From NCBI GenBank assembly GCA_964481885.1, contig CAYZUS010000004.1:1-64000 (forward strand): DNA of 64,000 nt, in the 5' to 3' direction. Below the pieces are notes generated by a model that searched no databases, was not told the DNA's origin, and saw nothing but the letters and a program-made list of their open reading frames with translations. Every line of letters starts with the position of its first letter. The stretch's first letter is position 1. This DNA comes from Fen731 sp964481885. Its GTDB lineage: Bacteria; Actinomycetota; Humimicrobiia; Humimicrobiales; Humimicrobiaceae. Shown piece after piece: positions 61,651 to 64,000 of this stretch. The position numbers were made by a program, and so were the translations under genes.

Positions 61651-63711
61651 CTATATCCTTGCTATCTTTTTGATCCTTTTTATTTCATCCCTGATTATTG
61701 CTGCTTTTTCAAAATCAAGTTCCTGAGCCGCAAGGTGCATCTCTTCTTCAAGTCCGCTTATTATATTATCTATTCTGGATAAGTCCATAGACATCAGCGT
61801 GTCTTCTGTAAATGAACCTCTTTTTTCCGATACTGCCGCTGCAGATGCCGACGCTGAGGCTTTTCTGGATTCTTTTTTTGATTTTATGCCTGAAGCAAAA
61901 AGGATATCGGAAATACTTTTGCTTATCGTGACAGGCACTATGCCGTTTTTTTCGTTATACTCCATCTGGATTGTCCGTCTGCGGTTTGTTTCATCCACAG
62001 CATATTTAATGGATTTGGTTATATTATCGGCATACATTATTACTGTTCCATTGACATTCCTGGAGGCCCTTCCTATTGTCTGAATAAGCGAGGTTTCCGA
62101 ACGCAAAAACCCCTCCTTGTCTGCATCCAGTATTGCTACAAGCGATACTTCAGGAAGATCGAGTCCCTCGCGCAGAAGATTTATCCCGACAAGGACATCA
62201 AAATCACCGTTTCGCAGACCTCTTAATATTTCAATCCTCTCAAGCGTGTCGATATTTGAATGCAGGTAACGCACCCTTATACTTTTTCCTGCAAAATAAT
62301 CCGCCAGGTCTTCTGCCATTTTTTTTGTCAGAGTGGTAACCAGTACCCTTTCGGTTGCGGCGACCCTCTTTTTTATCTCGGACAAAAGGTCATCTATCTG
62401 GCCCTTTGAAGGCCTGATTGATATTACCGGATCGATAAGACCGGTGGGTCTTATTATCTGTTCTGATATTTGTGAACTGACTTTATATTCAAATGGCCCG
62501 GGAGTAGCTGAAGTAAATACCACTCTTTGCATTTTTGCCAGGAATTCATCAAACATCAAGGGCCTGTTATCAAGCGCAGAGGGCAGCCTGAACCCGAAAT
62601 CCACCAGCGTCTGCTTCCTTGACCTGTCGCCTTCAAACATTCCCCGCACCTGCGGAACTGAAATATGGGATTCGTCGATTATTGTCAGGAATTCACCGGG
62701 GAAAAAATCAATGAGTGTGTTCGGAGTTTCGCCGGGGGTTTTGCCAAGAATATGGCGCGAATAATTCTCTATTCCACCGCAGAAACCTATCTCTGTAATC
62801 ATCTCCATGTCGTATCTTGTTCTTGACTCGAGCCTTTGCGCTTCAAGCAGTTTGCCGTTGCTTTTAAAGTATTCAAGCCTTGAAATCAGCTCAGCTTCTA
62901 TTGTTTCGAGTGCCTTTTCGACCCATTCCGGCCTTGCAAGAAAATGAGTCGCAGGAGAAATTACTACGGTTTCAATATCTGAAAAAATCTCACCGGATAC
63001 AGGGTCAAACTCGATTATCCTTTCGACTTCATCTCCAAAAAGCTGTACTTTAAGTGCCTTGTTCTGGTAAGCCGGGAAAATTTCAATATTGTCCCCCTTT
63101 ACCCTGAAATTGCCCTGTGAAAATTCATAGTCATTTCTTTCGTATTTTACGTTTACCAGATTTCTTATAAGCTTGTCTCTCGGATACTGCCCGTTTTTCT
63201 TTATAAATATCATCTGTTTTTCATATTCGACAGGCGAGCCAAGATTGTAGATACATGAGACACTGGCAACCACTATCGTGTCTTTGCGCATTATAAGAGA
63301 ATTAGTGGTCGAAAGCCGCAGTTTTTCTATCTCCTCATTTATCGAAGTATCCTTTTCGATATACATGTCTTTGCTGGGTATATAAGCTTCGGGCTGGTAG
63401 TAGTCATAGTAGCTGACAAAGTATTCGACTGCATTATCCGGAAAAAATTCCCTGAACTCGCTGCAGAGCTGGGCCGCAAGGGTCTTGTTTGGAGCAAGTA
63501 CAAGCGTTGGCAGCTGGACTTTCTGTATGACATTTGCCATCGTATAAGTCTTTCCTGAACCTGTGACACCGAGGAGAGTCTGGTACTTGGCGCCGCTGTT
63601 TATTCCTGCGGAAAGCTGCGTTATGGCGTTTCCCTGGTCACCCTGCGGTCTGTAGTTGGAAACGATCCTGAATATATTGGTATTATTGTCAGTATCAGTA
63701 TTTGATTGCAT
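61651..63711 (-). CDS. uvrB: Excinuclease ABC subunit B
   Basis: A 686-residue helicase-like repair subunit. Walker A is GVTGSGKTYTMANV, the beta-hairpin region is YYDYYQPEAYIP, and helicase motifs DESHISVPQVRGM, TSATPGPFEY, INLLREGLDLPEVSLV and QTIGRASRNVNG follow. The C-terminal UVR motif (LEEEMHLAAQELDFEKAAIIRDEI) binds UvrC. Its start overlaps the end of coaE by 17 bp, suggesting translational coupling. The linker before the UVR motif is Ala/Ser-rich. Confidence 0.97.
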   Translation of the reverse strand: MQSNTDTDNNTNIFRIVSNYRPQGDQGNAITQLSAGINSGAKYQTLLGVTGSGKTYTMANVIQKVQLPTLVLAPNKTLAAQLCSEFREFFPDNAVEYFVSYYDYYQPEAYIPSKDMYIEKDTSINEEIEKLRLSTTNSLIMRKDTIVVASVSCIYNLGSPVEYEKQMIFIKKNGQYPRDKLIRNLVNVKYERNDYEFSQGNFRVKGDNIEIFPAYQNKALKVQLFGDEVERIIEFDPVSGEIFSDIETVVISPATHFLARPEWVEKALETIEAELISRLEYFKSNGKLLEAQRLESRTRYDMEMITEIGFCGGIENYSRHILGKTPGETPNTLIDFFPGEFLTIIDESHISVPQVRGMFEGDRSRKQTLVDFGFRLPSALDNRPLMFDEFLAKMQRVVFTSATPGPFEYKVSSQISEQIIRPTGLIDPVISIRPSKGQIDDLLSEIKKRVAATERVLVTTLTKKMAEDLADYFAGKSIRVRYLHSNIDTLERIEILRGLRNGDFDVLVGINLLREGLDLPEVSLVAILDADKEGFLRSETSLIQTIGRASRNVNGTVIMYADNITKSIKYAVDETNRRRTIQMEYNEKNGIVPVTISKSISDILFASGIKSKKESRKASASASAAAVSEKRGSFTEDTLMSMDLSRIDNIISGLEEEMHLAAQELDFEKAAIIRDEIKRIKKIARI

Positions 63712-64000
63712 ATATATCGGGCTTTATTTTTTCTGCCAGCTCAAAAATTCTTTCCCTAAGGCTGTCTTTTGAACCGTTATTTCTGATTGTAAAATTCACT
63801 GATTTTTTAATATATTTTATATGCTGGCCCTCAAGGCGCAAAATTGCTTCACTTTCAGTCAGGCCGGTTTTATTTTTCAATAATTTAAGTCTTATCCTCT
63901 TGTCTGCGGTGACCCGGATAATCGAATCGCACAATTTATGGATGTCATTATTAAAAAGTATTGCCGCATCTATAATGACACACCTGGCATCTTTATTTTT
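63695..64000 (-). CDS. coaE: Dephospho-CoA kinase, C-terminal part (runs off window edge)
   Basis: The last ~101 codons of CoaE, which adds the 3'-phosphate in the final step of coenzyme A synthesis. The visible part has the IIDAAILF strand, DSIIRVTADKRIRLKLL, the LID-like LTESEAILRLEGQ and the C-terminal helix. The N-terminal P-loop lies outside the window. The start is not in view; the frame is open to the window edge. It overlaps the uvrB start by 17 bp, an arrangement known in Gram-positive lineages. Confidence 0.88.
   Translation of the reverse strand, partial: KNKDARCVIIDAAILFNNDIHKLCDSIIRVTADKRIRLKLLKNKTGLTESEAILRLEGQHIKYIKKSVNFTIRNNGSKDSLRERIFELAEKIKPDIYAIKY

Overview
The window is about 64 kb of low-GC bacterial DNA (A/T-rich by eye; GC not computed) containing four 100-N scaffold gaps. 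Its best phylogenetic clue is the leftmost-transcribed block at the right end, coaE-uvrB-uvrA-uvrC-rapZ-gapA-pgk-tpiA-gpmI-secG. This order resembles the actinobacterial/clostridial arrangement, but yvcK and whiA, which usually sit between rapZ and gap, are absent. With flavodiiron and superoxide reductase genes, a giant acyl-CoA dehydratase activase and low GC, this suggests an anaerobic, deep-branching Gram-positive-type lineage, possibly a low-GC Actinomycetota candidate group. That placement is inference.

Layout. (1) 1-5.5 kb: a sugar-use locus with a sugar ABC transporter ATPase (cut by the window edge), a SorC-type regulator, an FGGY pentulose-type kinase, a DeoC-family aldolase and an SDR dehydrogenase. 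(2) 5.5-17 kb: a signalling island of three paralogous hybrid histidine kinases, each with receiver and HPt domains, and one free receiver. One kinase is membrane-bound with a CHASE4-like sensor; another carries three diverged copies of an N-terminal domain I cannot name. (3) 17-22.5 kb: a DUF4214-LCP envelope protein, a TIGR02757 protein and an oxygen-defence trio (FprA-type flavodiiron protein, desulfoferrodoxin, ferredoxin reductase-like flavoprotein). (4) 22.5-31.7 kb: tandem repeats, a Phd-like antitoxin, a TPR-like protein, a TolB-like propeller protein, the activase and an alpha/beta hydrolase. (5) 32-39 kb: a GpsA-like dehydrogenase, a 4-OT tautomerase, TetR and BlaI regulators, msrB and msrA, an SGNH hydrolase and a NagX-like membrane acyltransferase. 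(6) 39-49 kb: a DUF4214-polysaccharide deacetylase, an oppBCDF-oppA operon, tRNA-Leu(GAG) and a second family-5 substrate-binding lipoprotein whose two halves are in swapped order. (7) 49.5-64 kb: the glycolysis/secG and uvr blocks.

Three themes go beyond ordinary annotation. First, the 47166-49049 protein looks like a circular permutant of an OppA-type binding protein. Second, degenerate tandem arrays, each with its own period (17, 26, 36 and 38 bp), begin in or at the last codons of several genes (TPR-like, dfx, rapZ, secG) and run downstream; in-frame arrays also lie at the activase 3' end and at the rapZ 5' end. Third, conserved proteins (UvrA, the kinase ATPase domains, the activase) carry low-complexity insertions. 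A 178-bp perfectly identical tract in two kinase paralogues points to recent gene conversion. Two genes (deoC and the TetR regulator) have clear family homology upstream of their first ATG but no ATG/GTG/TTG start.
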